This document shows, one piece after another, positions 32,055 through 44,098 of a stretch of DNA of 64,000 nt. Origin of the DNA: Scalesia atractyloides (taxonomy: Eukaryota > Streptophyta > Magnoliopsida > Asterales > Asteraceae). The DNA is taken from positions 43,909,369 through 43,973,368 of the forward strand of contig CAMTDV010000027.1 in assembly GCA_947069175.1 (NCBI GenBank), in the 5' to 3' direction. Position numbers and translations under genes: made by a program. The notes under the pieces are model-generated. The model was not told the origin of the DNA and ran no database searches. It worked only from the letters and a program-made list of their open reading frames with translations. How positions within the stretch are numbered: position 1 is the stretch's first letter; every line of letters begins with the position of its first letter.

Positions 32055-32138
32055 CGAGAGGGCGTGTGTAACACGGATCGAACTCGCGACGTGTGATATG
32101 TATATGCACACAGTCCACCGCTGGACTGTGTGTCTAAC
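32055..32138 (-). ncRNA. tRNA-like sequence 3 in the solo LTR
   Basis: Minus strand: the same GTTAGACACACAGTCCAGCGG start, a 10-bp perfect hairpin (32107-32116 with 32123-32132), and AGTTCGATCCG as B-box (32084-32074). It lies exactly 169 bp from unit 2. Each unit is preceded by a related AT-rich tail (AAGT.TAAT.AAAA). Confidence 0.5.
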
Positions 32139-32982
32139 CCGAGATAATATCCAGATTTTATTAAACTTATAATCAAACTATCATCGTCTTCTTCATTTCA
32201 AAATTACAGACTGCGATTACACCATTATATCTTGTTTAATTCGATTGATAAACATTGTACAGACTAATATGAAATGGCAGAGACGATATTTAGAAGTAAA
32301 CATACCGGTAACGATTTATTTCGGAATTCCGGCAAGGCGTCGGCTCTGTTGTTATGAACTTCAACTGAGCAAGCAAATTAACCGTTTTGATTAGCTAATC
32401 ATGGAATTGAAGTGCTAAACAAACGTTTACAGAGTGTTTGAATGTCCTTACCGTTTCACAGATGAAAATAAGGATTTCCAGAAGTTTTCTGGCGAACTGA
32501 AATTATCCGATAACAGCGTCTGAATTTGATTTCAATTGAAAGGTTTTGAGTCAGAAATAGCTTAACAATTGATAGACCACCAAGGTATTGAAAGACTTAC
32601 TGTTTTGATGAAGAATACGGTTTTCCGGCGACTTGCAGAATTTTTCCGGCGAGTTAAAAAAAAGTTTTCTGACGAACTGAATTAATAGCGAAATGAAATT
32701 GAAGGTCTGTAGAATGTTTCTAAGTCGCGAGAGAGATCTTTGATTGAAGTAATTCAGAAATTGAATACCTTCGGTTATAAAAACCAATCATCATCAAAAT
32801 TTAAGTTAATTCAAGCCTGAATTGATTAGAATCGTCGGTGCATCGGTTATAAACTAGTATCTGCGAACACTCAACCGTTTTGGACGGTTGAAAGCCGATT
32901 ACGGTTTCATTTTGGCGCAACAGGTTGCTTCATGATTGTCTATAAAGTTTATTTGTTTCCTAGAGTTGACAGAAAACAACAA

Positions 32983-33065
32983 GTGGCGGAGTGGTTATGC
33001 GTGTGAGTGTTAAGTCTTTGGAGTTCACAACCAGGCGGACCCGGGTTCGAGTCCCGGCAGCCTCA
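32983..33065 (+). ncRNA. tRNA-like sequence 4 in the solo LTR (Ser/Leu-like)
   Basis: Plus strand: GTGGCGGAGTGGTTA fits a class II (Ser/Leu) A-box, and CCGGG-TTCGAGT-CCCGG (33041-33057) is a T arm with a perfect 5-bp stem and 7-base loop. The 83-base length suits a tRNA with a long variable arm. A TTTT run starts at 33066, where a Pol III terminator would be. The acceptor stem does not pair, so it is probably a tRNA-derived promoter relic rather than a tRNA. Confidence 0.55.
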
Positions 33066-33901
33066 TTTTATTTTTATTTATTTTATTTTTACTTTTTATC
33101 AATTATAATTTTTATAGTTTAGTTTGTTTATTAATTATGTATCATTAAAAAACAAAATAGCCATAAATACGCAACGTGACTTTTATTACTTGATATTCGA
33201 TTACAAAACGGAGCGGGTTTGGAAACCCGTTTTTGACAAATGATACATCTAGGAGTGTTTCCACAAGTTTACTATGGTAAAGTAAGTTGGAACATCATCA
33301 TATTTGAGGTCTTAAGTAGAGGATTTAAATTCTATTTTTGTAAAACTTTAATCTTTTGCAACTTTTCTTTATGAACATGAACTCAACCTTGTTCCCAACT
33401 AACTTGTAGGTTGATGGACTCGAGTTGGGGCTTCGTTTCATGAAAATTGAAGTGGAAACACCTCCAATCTAACTAACCTAAGTTATCAAGTACACTTACT
33501 AGTAACAGACTGTCTACACTACACCAAGTGTCCAAACATTTGCCATGATTGGAATGCACTAGTATAGTTTGAGTTTCACTTGGTTACTTGATGATTTAGA
33601 TGAATATCTAACTAAGTAGCTTCCAAGAATCAAAGTAGTTAATCCTGCCTAGCCTCTAACATTTGCCATGTTGGGTATGACACGCCCGGGTTGTCCTTAT
33701 TTGGCAATTAGGAATATATAAATTTATTAGTTGTATTCTTATTCATGACCAGCCAAAATTATCAACTAGGATCATGCTTTTGTGCTTTGGTGAATCATCT
33801 AATGAGGTTTAATAGATGGAAATCATTCTACCTTCTTTCTTGACATACTTCATCATAGTTTACCATAATACATAGTAACACCCACACACACACACACATG
33901 T

Positions 33902-34118
33902 ATATAGGGTAGTGTTCTAGAGTGAACACATGTGTATTTGTGAACTGAGTGAACAAATCCTGACTATTGATTTATATCATCAAATCTTAAAATACACGAG
34001 TGTATTTTCATCATCAAATCCTAGTCATTGATTTACACTTGTGTATTGATAATCAAAGGTGAGGATTAGTTCACTAGTGTTCACAATATAGGGGGTTGTT
34101 CACTAATGAACCTAACCC

Positions 34119-34126
<8 letters not shown>
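33902..34126. mobile_element. MITE inside the 3' LTR of gypsy element 2
   Basis: The same element as at 24055-24292, with the same inverted ends, bordered on the right by (TA)n(TG)n (34121-34175). Confidence 0.6.
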
Positions 34127-34179
<53 letters not shown>

Positions 34180-35211
34180 ACATTAACAACCAAACTATAA
34201 GCACTAACCAATCCTGGATAGATGTCAAGGTTATGGTTATAATATCTTGGATGGAATTCCTCATGTTTGGACTTCAAATAGACTAACTTGTGCCTATGAA
34301 AAACACTTCATCATGGTGTCCAAATTTGGGTGTTTTGTCAAGATAAATTTTATGTACTTTCTTACAAAGTAGGCATCTCGTATTTACATTCCGATATCCA
34401 TCGAATTCATATGCCTTGTTTATCCTTGTCGGATAATTCGGTGGTTTCTCTAAACACTCAAACGCATCAACTCACGTACGCGGGATTTACTACGCAAACC
34501 GTGAGTATACTCGATCCCATTTTTCCTTTTACACACTTTAGGATTACAAATCACATGCTCACGATTAAACTTGTTCACGTAAACACTTTATGTATTAAAA
34601 CATGATACTTGTTAGATTCTTGTTTTTACATGCTTTATTCATTCTTGTGTTCTATATGCTCATTAACTTTGCAAGCCTACCTTAACAGTTATAGCGCTAT
34701 AGGATTAACACACCGCCTGTATTCTTGTGGTATTGTTAACTAAACTATGTTATGGCCTTGTCGTTTCGGGGACAAGTATATGCACGATTGCGGTAGACTT
34801 TGATTTGACTTATGGTTAACACATGCTAGTATGTTAATAAACAATGTATGCAAATTACCATGTTGGATATAACACAACTTTTAGACACGGTTATGCTATG
34901 TATTCAAATTTGTAGACTCGCCAACTTTTAATGATTTTATTTTAATACATGTTGCACAAAACTAGTTGACGACAATTGAAGAACGATTTTTAGTGTGGAC
35001 TAGAAACACACCGAAAGTTAATTTATGTCTTGACTCACGTTGTTATGATATTTTGCAATATGTTGTACTTTCCTTTCCAAAAAAAATGCATTTCTCTTTA
35101 GTATGAATGAAATTTGAACTACTAAATTATTGTCACAATTAGCAAGTTATAATGTCTCGAGTAATCATATTTTCGTCTCACTTCGATGTTTTCGCCATCG
35201 GGGGTGTAACA

Positions 35212-36766
35212 TATGGCTTCAAAAATGATTTGATTACACAAAGCTTCCACCTTGTTTAACAAACTAATACTCATCATCATCAATAGCAAAATATGTCATT
35301 TTGAAAGATATAAAATTGTTGTTCATTAAAGAGAAAGTATTAAAGGAAGGAGAATACCTCAACGATGGTATCATATTGGAATGTAACGATCAAATTCTTT
35401 TATCATGGGGAATACAATTTCTTACAGCTGATACAACCAACCTTCAACCTCTAACCTCTTCTGAGGGTGTTTGGGAGCTTCAAACGAATTAGGATCTTCA
35501 AGATCACAGTCATAGTACATTTAGATCAGTAAGCATATGGTGAAGTTAGAAAAAAATGAGATAAAGAGAAAAAATTTCAAAAGAAGGCCAAAGTGTATTT
35601 TAATGCATAAACCTCCAAACAATGTTATTAAAAAACATATTACCATTTAAACAGTATAGATTTTGTAATTATATTTGAACAACTAATTATCTACAAAACA
35701 TCATGATAAATACAGATTCATCTACCAGCATATCAAACCCAGATGAATCTACCAACACCACGAACAGATTTCAAAACTAAAATATTGAAACCTTGTTATA
35801 GATCACAAGCGTTTAATTTAAAAAAAAAACAAAGAAGTCCAAATGGGAGGCAAGAACTCACATGAATTTATTTCAAGATCACGTCCATGGAAAAAACTCA
35901 CAGGCCGGTAATTTGCATCTTCAAATTTTGGTTGAAGCATTCCATCAAACAGTTGATGCGCGTCTTTAAACCCTCAAGTTTTACAACACAGCAAAATACA
36001 TTAGCCCTAAATCGTAAACTAAATGAGATAGAAACTCACAAACATCCAATATCAACACTTAAAAAATAGCAAATCTACTTGTTTCAATAATCACCATAAT
36101 AAAGTAAAATAAATAAATGCCTAATAGAGTCATACGACTAAATTAGTACTTTAATCACAAAGACATGAAGGTTGGATAATGTATACTTGGTTCTGGTTTG
36201 AGGAGCTCACTACTTCAATTTACCAGCCTTCAAATTGAAATCGCAGTCTTTTAAAATTACTCAATTGAAATTTAGATTAAAAGAAAAACAAAAATTAAAT
36301 GTCACATACATCCACAAAATAAAACAAAATCCAAACAAACCTGTCGAAATCGATTGAACACAAAACGCCGATCTTCAATCTTAAACAAAGAACAATCGAT
36401 TTTAGGTTTTGAATGAAAGAAGAAATTAATGTTAGACTAACATTGAATTGCAAATGATACGATGATACATACCTAACCTCACCTTTGAACACCTAGAGAA
36501 GAAGAACAGAGAATAACGATTTTAAGGAATGGTTATGAATGAAAATTAGGATTTGCAATCTTGAAACATTAGAAGTTACAGAGTAAAGCGGCCGAAGAAA
36601 AATAAAATAGGGTTGCCCATTTTTTAGAAAGAGATAGACAATGAATACATAAATAATTTCTAAAAATAGACCTTCTACAGAGTTGCTCATATACATTCCC
36701 TCTCAAATCACCTTGAAGTTCCACCATTATATACTAAGTGTCTCAAATCAATCTCATTTATTATTA
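35212..36766 (-). other. Host DNA right of gypsy element 2; possible minus-strand Helitron
   Basis: No convincing ORF. From 36766 leftwards on the minus strand the sequence reads AATAATAAATGAGATTG, then a G+C-richer stretch at 36480-36620 like a 5' untranslated region, and a splice-donor-like GGTATGT at about 36470. It mirrors the sequence rightwards of 36767. No 3' end was found. Confidence 0.35.
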
Positions 36767-36836
36767 TCTATATAATATAATAAATGAGATGCAATTAGGA
36801 CACGTGGCGTGTTATGGTGGAGCCTCAAGCTTATTT
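36716..36836. repeat. Palindrome at head-to-head Helitron-like 5' ends
   Basis: Arms of about 55 bases pair imperfectly around TCTATATAAT at 36767: left ..CTTGAAGTTCCACCATTA.. and ..ATCTCATTTATTATTA; right TAATAAATGAGAT.. and ..TATGGTGGAGCCTCAAG. Both arms read outward as Helitron-type 5' ends. The cross-arm matches extend beyond the AT-rich core. Confidence 0.6.
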
Positions 36837-37107
36837 TGGGAGGAAATGCATATCCTTCACTTATTCTAATTTTATGTGGGATCTATATTAATTTGGATTA
36901 TCCATTACCCATGATATTGGATCCATATATAAGGTTATATCTCAATTATTGAGATCACATTCTCCAACTACTTTTCTCTCTAAACCCTAACCGACACATA
37001 TCTTCATCTCTTTTTTGATTTCTCGGTTCATCAAACAAAATCAGTGATATGTTTCAATGTTTAGATGTTTATGGATGTTCCTATTTTAATGAATTTACTA
37101 ATTAGTA

Positions 37108-37505
37108 ATGTTTTGTTTGTTTTTGTTTTTTTAACTTGAAAACCTTAACTACTCGGTTTATTCAATTTGTGGTTCTTTAAATGATGATTCTTCAATCTTT
37201 AAGAAAGGTATGTTGAATCTTTTTAATTTTTATGCATTTGTATATGTTAATCTAAGTCAGTAATGGTTTGTTTGTTTTTGTTTTTTAAATTATAATCCCG
37301 ATCCTCAATGTATACAATTTATGCTACTTTTCACTCTGATTCTTCAACCTAAACCAAAGGTACGTGATATTTTATTATTTTCATATTTTTTATTAACATT
37401 TTCTTAAATATGTGTTTTGTTGTTTTTTATTTAACATCAGTTCTTTGGATAACGATTCATACTCTTCTATGTTCATCACCTAAAAGAAGGATCATCAATA
37501 CAGGT
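37108..37505 (+). repeat. Three degenerate exon-like modules
   Basis: Three segments of about 100 bases spaced near 150 bp share T-rich tracts (gttttgtttgtttttg), then a block ending in AAAGGTATG, AAAGGTACG or ACAGGTATT at about 37209, 37363 and 37505. Each ends like an exon with a splice donor. No frame is kept, so a non-coding transcript relic is the likelier reading. Confidence 0.4.
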
Positions 37506-37649
37506 ATTTTTTTATTGTATTTGTGTATATGTTTTTTCTGTATTGTTTTAATAATAAAATTGAAGATTAAACAAAAATTTTGAAATATTTGCTTTTATCA
37601 ACAATTGTTGGTTGTAGTTCATGTTTGAAGAGGATGGTATTAAGTATGA

Positions 37650-40230
37650 AAAAGATTTGTTTCTAGGAGTTTGCAGTTTTGTTAAGAATATATTAAATAG
37701 ATTTTCTAAATAATGAGACGTTTTAAGTTTTATTATAAAAAAATGCAAATATTTGAGTTGAATTATTAATAGACTTATGAGTAAATTTTAAACTAAGCAC
37801 TTTTATCAGTTTGTGATCCATCTTTGATGATAAAGATGATTTTAAGATAAAAAGTTTTTGGCTTATAGATTGTTCAATTGTATACATGTTTTTTGAAAGA
37901 GAATTGTATCTATTAAAAAGATTTTTTTTAATGTTTCATATTTTGTTTGCAAGGATCCAAAAAGAAATGAAAAAATATTAAACGAAATTTGTTATTTGTT
38001 AGATGAATTTTTGTATTAATTAAAAGATTTTTGTCTTCGAATTTGTTTCATTTTCTGTTGTTATGACTTGTTCAGTTAAGGGAAAAAACATTTACATTAT
38101 ATCCGCATTTATTGATAAACTTTCTTAATAATTTCCATTTTCCATAAAATTACCTTTACTAAATCTTAGCATTATATTATTTAATTTTTTATTATTTAAA
38201 TTTAATTGCCATTTAATAATACTATATATTGTTATCTATTATTTTGAAAATATGTTTATTTATAACCGATTTCATTGATTGCAAATCAGTTTCAAATATT
38301 CTTTATATCTTTTTATCGTTTATTAACTTTAAAATTTAAGAAACTTACAACCATGTTTTTGACTAATTTTGAATCTATAAGTTATAATCAAGGTTGCCAT
38401 TTAATTAAGGAGCTAATAAATGTCAATTAAGTTATTATACTCATAATAATTTCCATTTAAACCGTTTGAAATTTGTATTTAAAACTTAAACAGAACCCCA
38501 AATAAGTTATCCATAGTCTTAGTATTCTAAAATTATGTATTAGTTTTATTAACTAAACTTAATTACTATTTAACAATATCATATTCAGTTATTTATATTT
38601 TTTAAATTTGAAATATATTTATTTATGGACGACTTCTAACTATTTAACAAACTTTAATTCGTAAAATATATGTAATTATACTGGTAATATATTATGGACC
38701 ATATTAAGACCAGTTAAGTTATTATTTTACTAACATTTAATTTAATTTTAAACCATGGATGTTATATATTATTTTAAAATTCATTTTTGTTAAATAATTT
38801 TGTTTTTGATAAGCATCTTTTATTTTGTATAGTAGAAAAAATCTTTTGATTGAAAAAGATTTGTTTATTGAATTCTACAGTTTTTGTTATAAATATATTT
38901 AAATAGATTATCTAAAGAGATTTTTAAGTTTTATTATAAAAAAAATGCAAATATTTGATTTGAATTAAAAAAACACTTATGAGTAAGGTTTAAAATATGA
39001 ACTTATATTGGTTTATGTTTGTGATCCATCTTTGATGATAAAGATGATTTTAAGATAAAAAGTTTTTGGCTTATAGATTGTTCAATTGTATACATGTTTA
39101 TTGAAAGAGGATTATATCTATTAAAAATATATTTTTCATATTTCACATTTTTGTTTGCACGGATTCAAAAAGAAGATGAAAAATTACTAAATGAATTTTT
39201 TTTTGTTAGTTGAATTTTTCTATTAGTTAAAAGATTTGTGTCTTTAAATTTACTTCTTTTTTGTTGTTATGACATGTTCAATTAAGAGAAAAAACATTTG
39301 CACTATTTCCGCATTTATTGATAGATTTTCTTAATAATTTCCATTGATATCGTTTTGTATCTGTATTTAAAATTTATATAGTTTCTTAAAATGAGCTTTA
39401 CTAAATCATAGCATTATATTATTATTTTTTTATTATTTAAACTGAATTACAACTTAATAATGCTATATATAGTTATCTTTAATTTTGAAAATATGTTTAT
39501 TTATGGCTGATTTCATTAATTGCAAATCAGTTTCAATCATTATTTCATATATCATTTATTAACTTTAAAATTGAAGAAACTTACAAACTAACTTATATTT
39601 TTGAGTAATTTTTAATCTATGAGTTGTAATAAGGAGGTAATTTAGTTAAGAAGCTAATAAATGTCAATTAAATTATTATGCTCATAATAATTCCATTTAT
39701 ACCGTTTAAACTTTGTATTTAAAACTTAAATAGAATCCTAAGATAAGTTATCCATAGTCTTAGTATTCCAAAATTATGTATTAATTTTATTAACTAAACT
39801 TAATTACTATTTAACAATATCATATTCAGTTATTTATATTTTTGAAATTTGATATATGTTTATTTATGGACGACTTGTAACTATTTAACAATATCATATT
39901 CAAATATTTATATTTTTTAGATTTGAAATATGTTTATTTATGGTCGACTTCTAAATAAATGTCAATCATTTTTTTAATTTGTAATTATTATTTATTAACT
40001 TCCTAACTTAACAACTTTATAACTTAAACTAAATTTATTTCTTTATTTTCAAATATAAAATATATGTAATTATGGTGGCAATATATTATAGACCTGACTA
40101 AGGCCAATCAATGTATAATTTTACTAACTTTTAATTTTAAACCATAGATGTATATTATTTTAAAATTTATTTTTATTAAATAATTTTGAATTGGTAAGCA
40201 TCTTTTATTTTGTATAGTAGAAAAATCTTT
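37650..40230. repeat. Tandem duplication of about 1.2 kb in AT-rich DNA
   Basis: Unit 1 (about 37650-38850) and unit 2 (about 38851-40230) share long phrases such as AAGTTTTTGGCTTATAGATT (37851 and 39058) and the phrase around TTTAACAATATCATATTC. Unit 2 contains an extra local copy of the last phrase (39814 and 39886), so it is longer. The offset at the left end is about 1201 bp. No ORF. Confidence 0.8.
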
Positions 40231-43200
40231 TAGTTGAAATATCATTTCGTAAATTACGATTTCAATAGTTTCTAAATACCATTTTATATTTCATGTTATT
40301 GTTTCTCAAATTGTTTTTTTCTTAATTTAAATTTATAATTTCTAAAATTAAAATTGTTATTTTTTCCTTTATAAAAGATGTATAATATATGTTTTTTTAT
40401 ATGTCATTACATTGTTTGAAATTTACAATAGGTGTTTACGAAATGCAAAAATGGTACGTTTTGATATCTTATGTACTTTTATTTTACTCATATATCGTAA
40501 GTGTTGAATTTCGTAAGGATTCTCAACCATATCCGGAGATATTTGACATCTTGGTTGGCATATAAATTGATTTCCTAATAAATGTGTCAACGTTTAACAT
40601 TGAGCATCAAGTTGAGAATTATTCATTTCTATGGTAACAAGTGTTCCAGAAATAATATATGCGCTTTATACTAAATTCATTATTCAACATGTAAAATATC
40701 AGATTTATTATGTTTTTAAACATAATAAAATGTTTGGAATTATTTAGGTTATGCGTCTATTGATGATATTTGCTTTTAGTATTATCCATACAAATATGTA
40801 TGTAGATTTAAGTTAATAGTCAACTCACATTTATAATGTAATATTTAAACATATTGATATTTTATTGAATCATACATTACAAAATAGGTATTGAGTTTTA
40901 TTTTAAAAAATGTTACAAATTCGAATGAATCTACTTTTACCACCTACAAAATTTATTAAAACACGTGACAAAAACAAATCCTAATTAGTAAATAATGTTT
41001 GAAGAATCATCTAATTTTTGGGATTAAGTTATGTTATTTCATGGCGTTTAATTAAATTAACAAATTGCTTCTATTTATGGAATTACATTAAATTGCTAAA
41101 TGATATTAAACAAAACATATTAATCAAAATACTTTTTTGTCTTTTAAATTTATTTATTTTATTTGGTTATATTTTTTTAAATCGATAATCTCTTAATCTA
41201 CACCCATGATAGTTTTTTAGAAGTCATGTTACAGATAACAATATTAATCAATTTTAATTTGAGATATTATACTAAATATGGTTTTTCAGTTCATTCTAGT
41301 TTATTCTTAAATAAGAATGATTATGTATAATCTTTATATATTTGATGGATTTTTATGTTATATTGTGTCTAAAAACGTATGTGTACAAATTATTATATCT
41401 ACAAACCGCATACAGATTATTAATTTTAATGGTGTTTTGATAAGCATATAATTAATTCTCATTATAGTACTAAAACCAAAGTTTAGTTTGAAATTATTTT
41501 TTTTATAAATTTAGAATATCCTGGTTATTATGTTGATTGGTCTTAATTACCTCCTAAAATTGGTTAATTACGATCTTCATTTGTATTAAAATAAAAATCT
41601 CATCAAAGTTTTCAATGGATCTATTTTGATTATTTGTGTTTTGCATAACCTTTTGCTCACCTCCTAAACCACATGTGATTTTATTTTTTTTAGAATCTAT
41701 TTTGTGTTCCTTTCAGGCATGTTCAATATTTTTATAAACATATAATAACCCATTTTGTTATACCTACATGTTATTTAATATATTTGTTCTTAGTGAATTT
41801 TAAAGTTAGTATTTAAAGACTTTCTTATCAAATCTTTTGTTCAGCTACTCAGAATTTCAAAAATAGTTCATCACCCTTATCTACCAATGATTGATATTCT
41901 ATCAAGATTTATATGTTGACGTGTTAAACAACATCAAGTTTCTAGATTACCAAACCATAGATTAGATTTAAAGTTGGGAGTTCAAGTAATGCTTTTGAGA
42001 AACACCGATCAACATAATGGTTTATGTAATGGTACGCGTCTTTAAATCACACGTCTTGTAGACGGGTTATGAAAGACGTTGTTAACGTTTAATTAATATA
42101 CCTTAATCTTCTCCTATTATAAAATTTTAAAATATTTATATTGTTGTGTTTAATAAAACATAAATATTCAAACCTTGAGTATTCACGGGTGATAACCTAG
42201 TATAGAATATAGATATAGTTATCGATACTGAAGCTATCATATGTTTAGATCCTTAATATCTAATCATTATTAATAATCAAAATTGTTTTTAAAATATGAT
42301 TTTTGTACATGATCTGAGAAGGTTTCAGTTTATTCTTCAGTCATTTATACTCAATATTTTTTTCCAATACGTTTACATAATTATATTTTAGTACTTTTCA
42401 TATTTTTATAAAAGAATTGATAACAATATTTTCCATGTTTAAAATAAAAGAAATGATAACAATATTTTCCGTTTAAACGACACTCTACCCACTACATAAT
42501 CAATCCAGAATACCTTGAAAAATCACCACTCTTCGACTTTTGTTTACAAGACAAACATGGTTATTTCTCCTCATTCATACCACTTAAAAGTAGAGACGGG
42601 GCATTACTAATATTAGATAAAGATGGTAGTTTGACGATTAAAAGAGTAATTGTTGTGTATAAAGCAGTATTTTGAGACTTATGAATTACTATTACATTTT
42701 TTACTTTTGTAAGTGTTAATTCTAATTATAATTTTGTATTTTTTAATCAATGTTTAATGTAGTTTATTCAAAATATCTATTTACATAACATATTAGTCTA
42801 GCACATGTATTACATGGGTAACAAATCTAGTTTTTAAATAAATCAAAATAATCAAGAATTTCATGGCTTTCAATTTCGAATAACATGTTTCCATATTAGT
42901 TGAGCCTCTTTTCAACGATCATACTAAGGATTTGTATATACTCATTATTCTTTATTATCTATATTGTTTTATCTCAGCACCACATCGTTAAAATACTCAG
43001 CTTTCTTCATTCTTCAACTTGTTAGTATATATATATATATATATATATTATTTGCTAACGCTTAAAAAACAATTATAAGTTTCATATAACCTAAGTAAAG
43101 AACTTTAGTTACATTACTTGATGTTTTTAAATATGTATAAAACTATTTTGAGGTTATTATAATTATTTGGCACTTTCTAAAAAAATTACTACATTACAAA

Positions 43201-43256
43201 GATTACAATACACAATATTGCAAACTAATAACCTAACATAGATGCCTAATAGTCAT
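40231..43256. other. AT-rich sequence without a gene
   Basis: No coding signal. It contains the two possible Helitron 3' ends at 42200 and 42830 and an (AT)n run at 43026-43049. Nothing else is recognised. Confidence 0.5.
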
Positions 43257-44098
43257 TTACTTGTAGAAAAATGGGTTCCTAACTCTATCACCCAAAATCT
43301 CTATTTCATTTAAGCAAATATCGTTCGAATGGGTCAAACAACGATCAAAGGAAATATCTTTCGAATGGGTCAAGCAACGATCAAAGTTTCTAGCGAGATC
43401 TTGGGAAATTGGAGAAACTATAGTATTAATAGGTGATGTTATCTGTTTTTCCATAATTGTTGTGATATGGGTTCCTTAGCTACTTGTTGAGGAGCCGTAT
43501 ATGTTCTTGTGGTGCATTATAATGAAAGTTCCGGTTGCCATTAACAGAAAAAATTAAGCAATTTTCAGATTTCTTACCAGAACTAACAAATTAGAGGATT
43601 TGGGCTCGTACGAGCTCTTAACTCCTCTAATTTTCAAGCTAGCAACCATGGCAAATTCATACTCCTTTGATCTCTTCATGCAAACCATAGAAAAGAAACC
43701 CAAATTAGTCGCAAAGAAGAGCTCACCTCCCACGCACCAGACCCTGCTATCGGGTCGGGCTTCCCAACCATGTTGAACCCATAAGGCTGGCCGCAGGAGA
43801 TGTATACTGGATGGCCGAACAACTAAATTTTATCTATTAATTTCTAAAATACAAGAATTAAAAGTTGGATTTTGGTAGGATAAATGTATTTGATGTTCTA
43901 AGCTACAAAAGCTCTAAGTTCTTTTCTTTTCTCAATAACATTTTACATAAAAAAATTGTAAATAAAAATTCAATACATACATCACATAGAATTATATCTT
44001 GTAAATAAAAATTCAATACATAGTAGAATTAAATCTTAAACATAACTGTCGACGACTTACAAACACATGTTGTTAACAAGTATTTCATTTACAACCAT
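43257..44098. other. No gene seen; short direct repeat
   Basis: A 37-base unit including TTCGAATGGGTCAA.CAACGATCAAAG is repeated in tandem at about 43323-43390. A 21-base phrase around TGTAAATAAAAATTCAATAC recurs at 43958 and 44000. No recognisable protein. Confidence 0.5.

Larger units (their letters stand above)
30575..33247 (+). mobile_element. Solo LTR (2.67 kb) carrying tRNA-like sequences
   Basis: TGTCACATCCC...GATACA has TG...CA ends, a perfect 5-bp target duplication, no internal domain and no pol. It is therefore a solo LTR, formed by recombination between two LTRs. I read it as plus-strand by its TGTCAC start, like other LTRs here; orientation is not otherwise fixed. A partial relative is at 53268-53804. 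Inside are a pair of 62-bp-spaced repeats (31050-31149), a second pair (31171-31219) and four tRNA-like sequences, listed separately. Confidence 0.85.
22686..35211 (+). mobile_element. Ty3/gypsy (Tekay/Del-type) element 2, degenerate, with nested solo LTR
   Basis: A 2.7-kb 5' LTR (22686-25419), primer-binding site, leader, gag, protease, RT, RNase H, part of integrase, then a 3' LTR (30018-35211) that lacks its first 170 or so bases and is split by a 2.67-kb insertion. The LTR copies are clearly homologous. The end of integrase, the polypurine tract and the LTR start have been deleted at a junction near 30015. The outer flanks ATAGG and TATGG do not make a clean target duplication. Confidence 0.85.
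30018..35211 (+). repeat. 3' LTR of gypsy element 2, 5'-truncated and split
   Basis: It aligns with the 5' LTR from about 22853 to its end at GGTGTAACA. The halves are 30018-30574 and 33248-35211; the interval is a later solo LTR. It carries the same internal MITE (33902-34126). Confidence 0.85.
36767..42830 (+). mobile_element. Large non-autonomous Helitron candidate
   Basis: The 5' end TCTATATAATATAATAAATG follows an A. The 3' end has hairpin CATGT-ATT-ACATG (about 42804-42816), ten bases, CTAG (42827-42830) and a host T. No Rep or helicase ORF is present; the interior is AT-rich, with exon-like modules (37.1-37.5 kb) and a 1.2-kb tandem duplication (37.6-40.2 kb). An alternative 3' end is CTAG at 42197-42200 after TTCACGGGTGAT. 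Pairing of these ends is inferred; there may be more than one element in this span. Confidence 0.45.

Noticed and set aside
31718..33065. Genuine tRNA genes
   Set aside because: A and B boxes are good, but the acceptor and anticodon stems do not pair, so I call them tRNA-like only.
22681..35216. A target-site duplication for gypsy element 2
   Set aside because: The flanks ATAGG and TATGG differ at three of five positions.
42181..42206. Helitron 3' end at CTAG 42197-42200
   Set aside because: Possible, but the hairpin is imperfect and only three bases from CTAG instead of about ten, so 42830 was preferred as the end.
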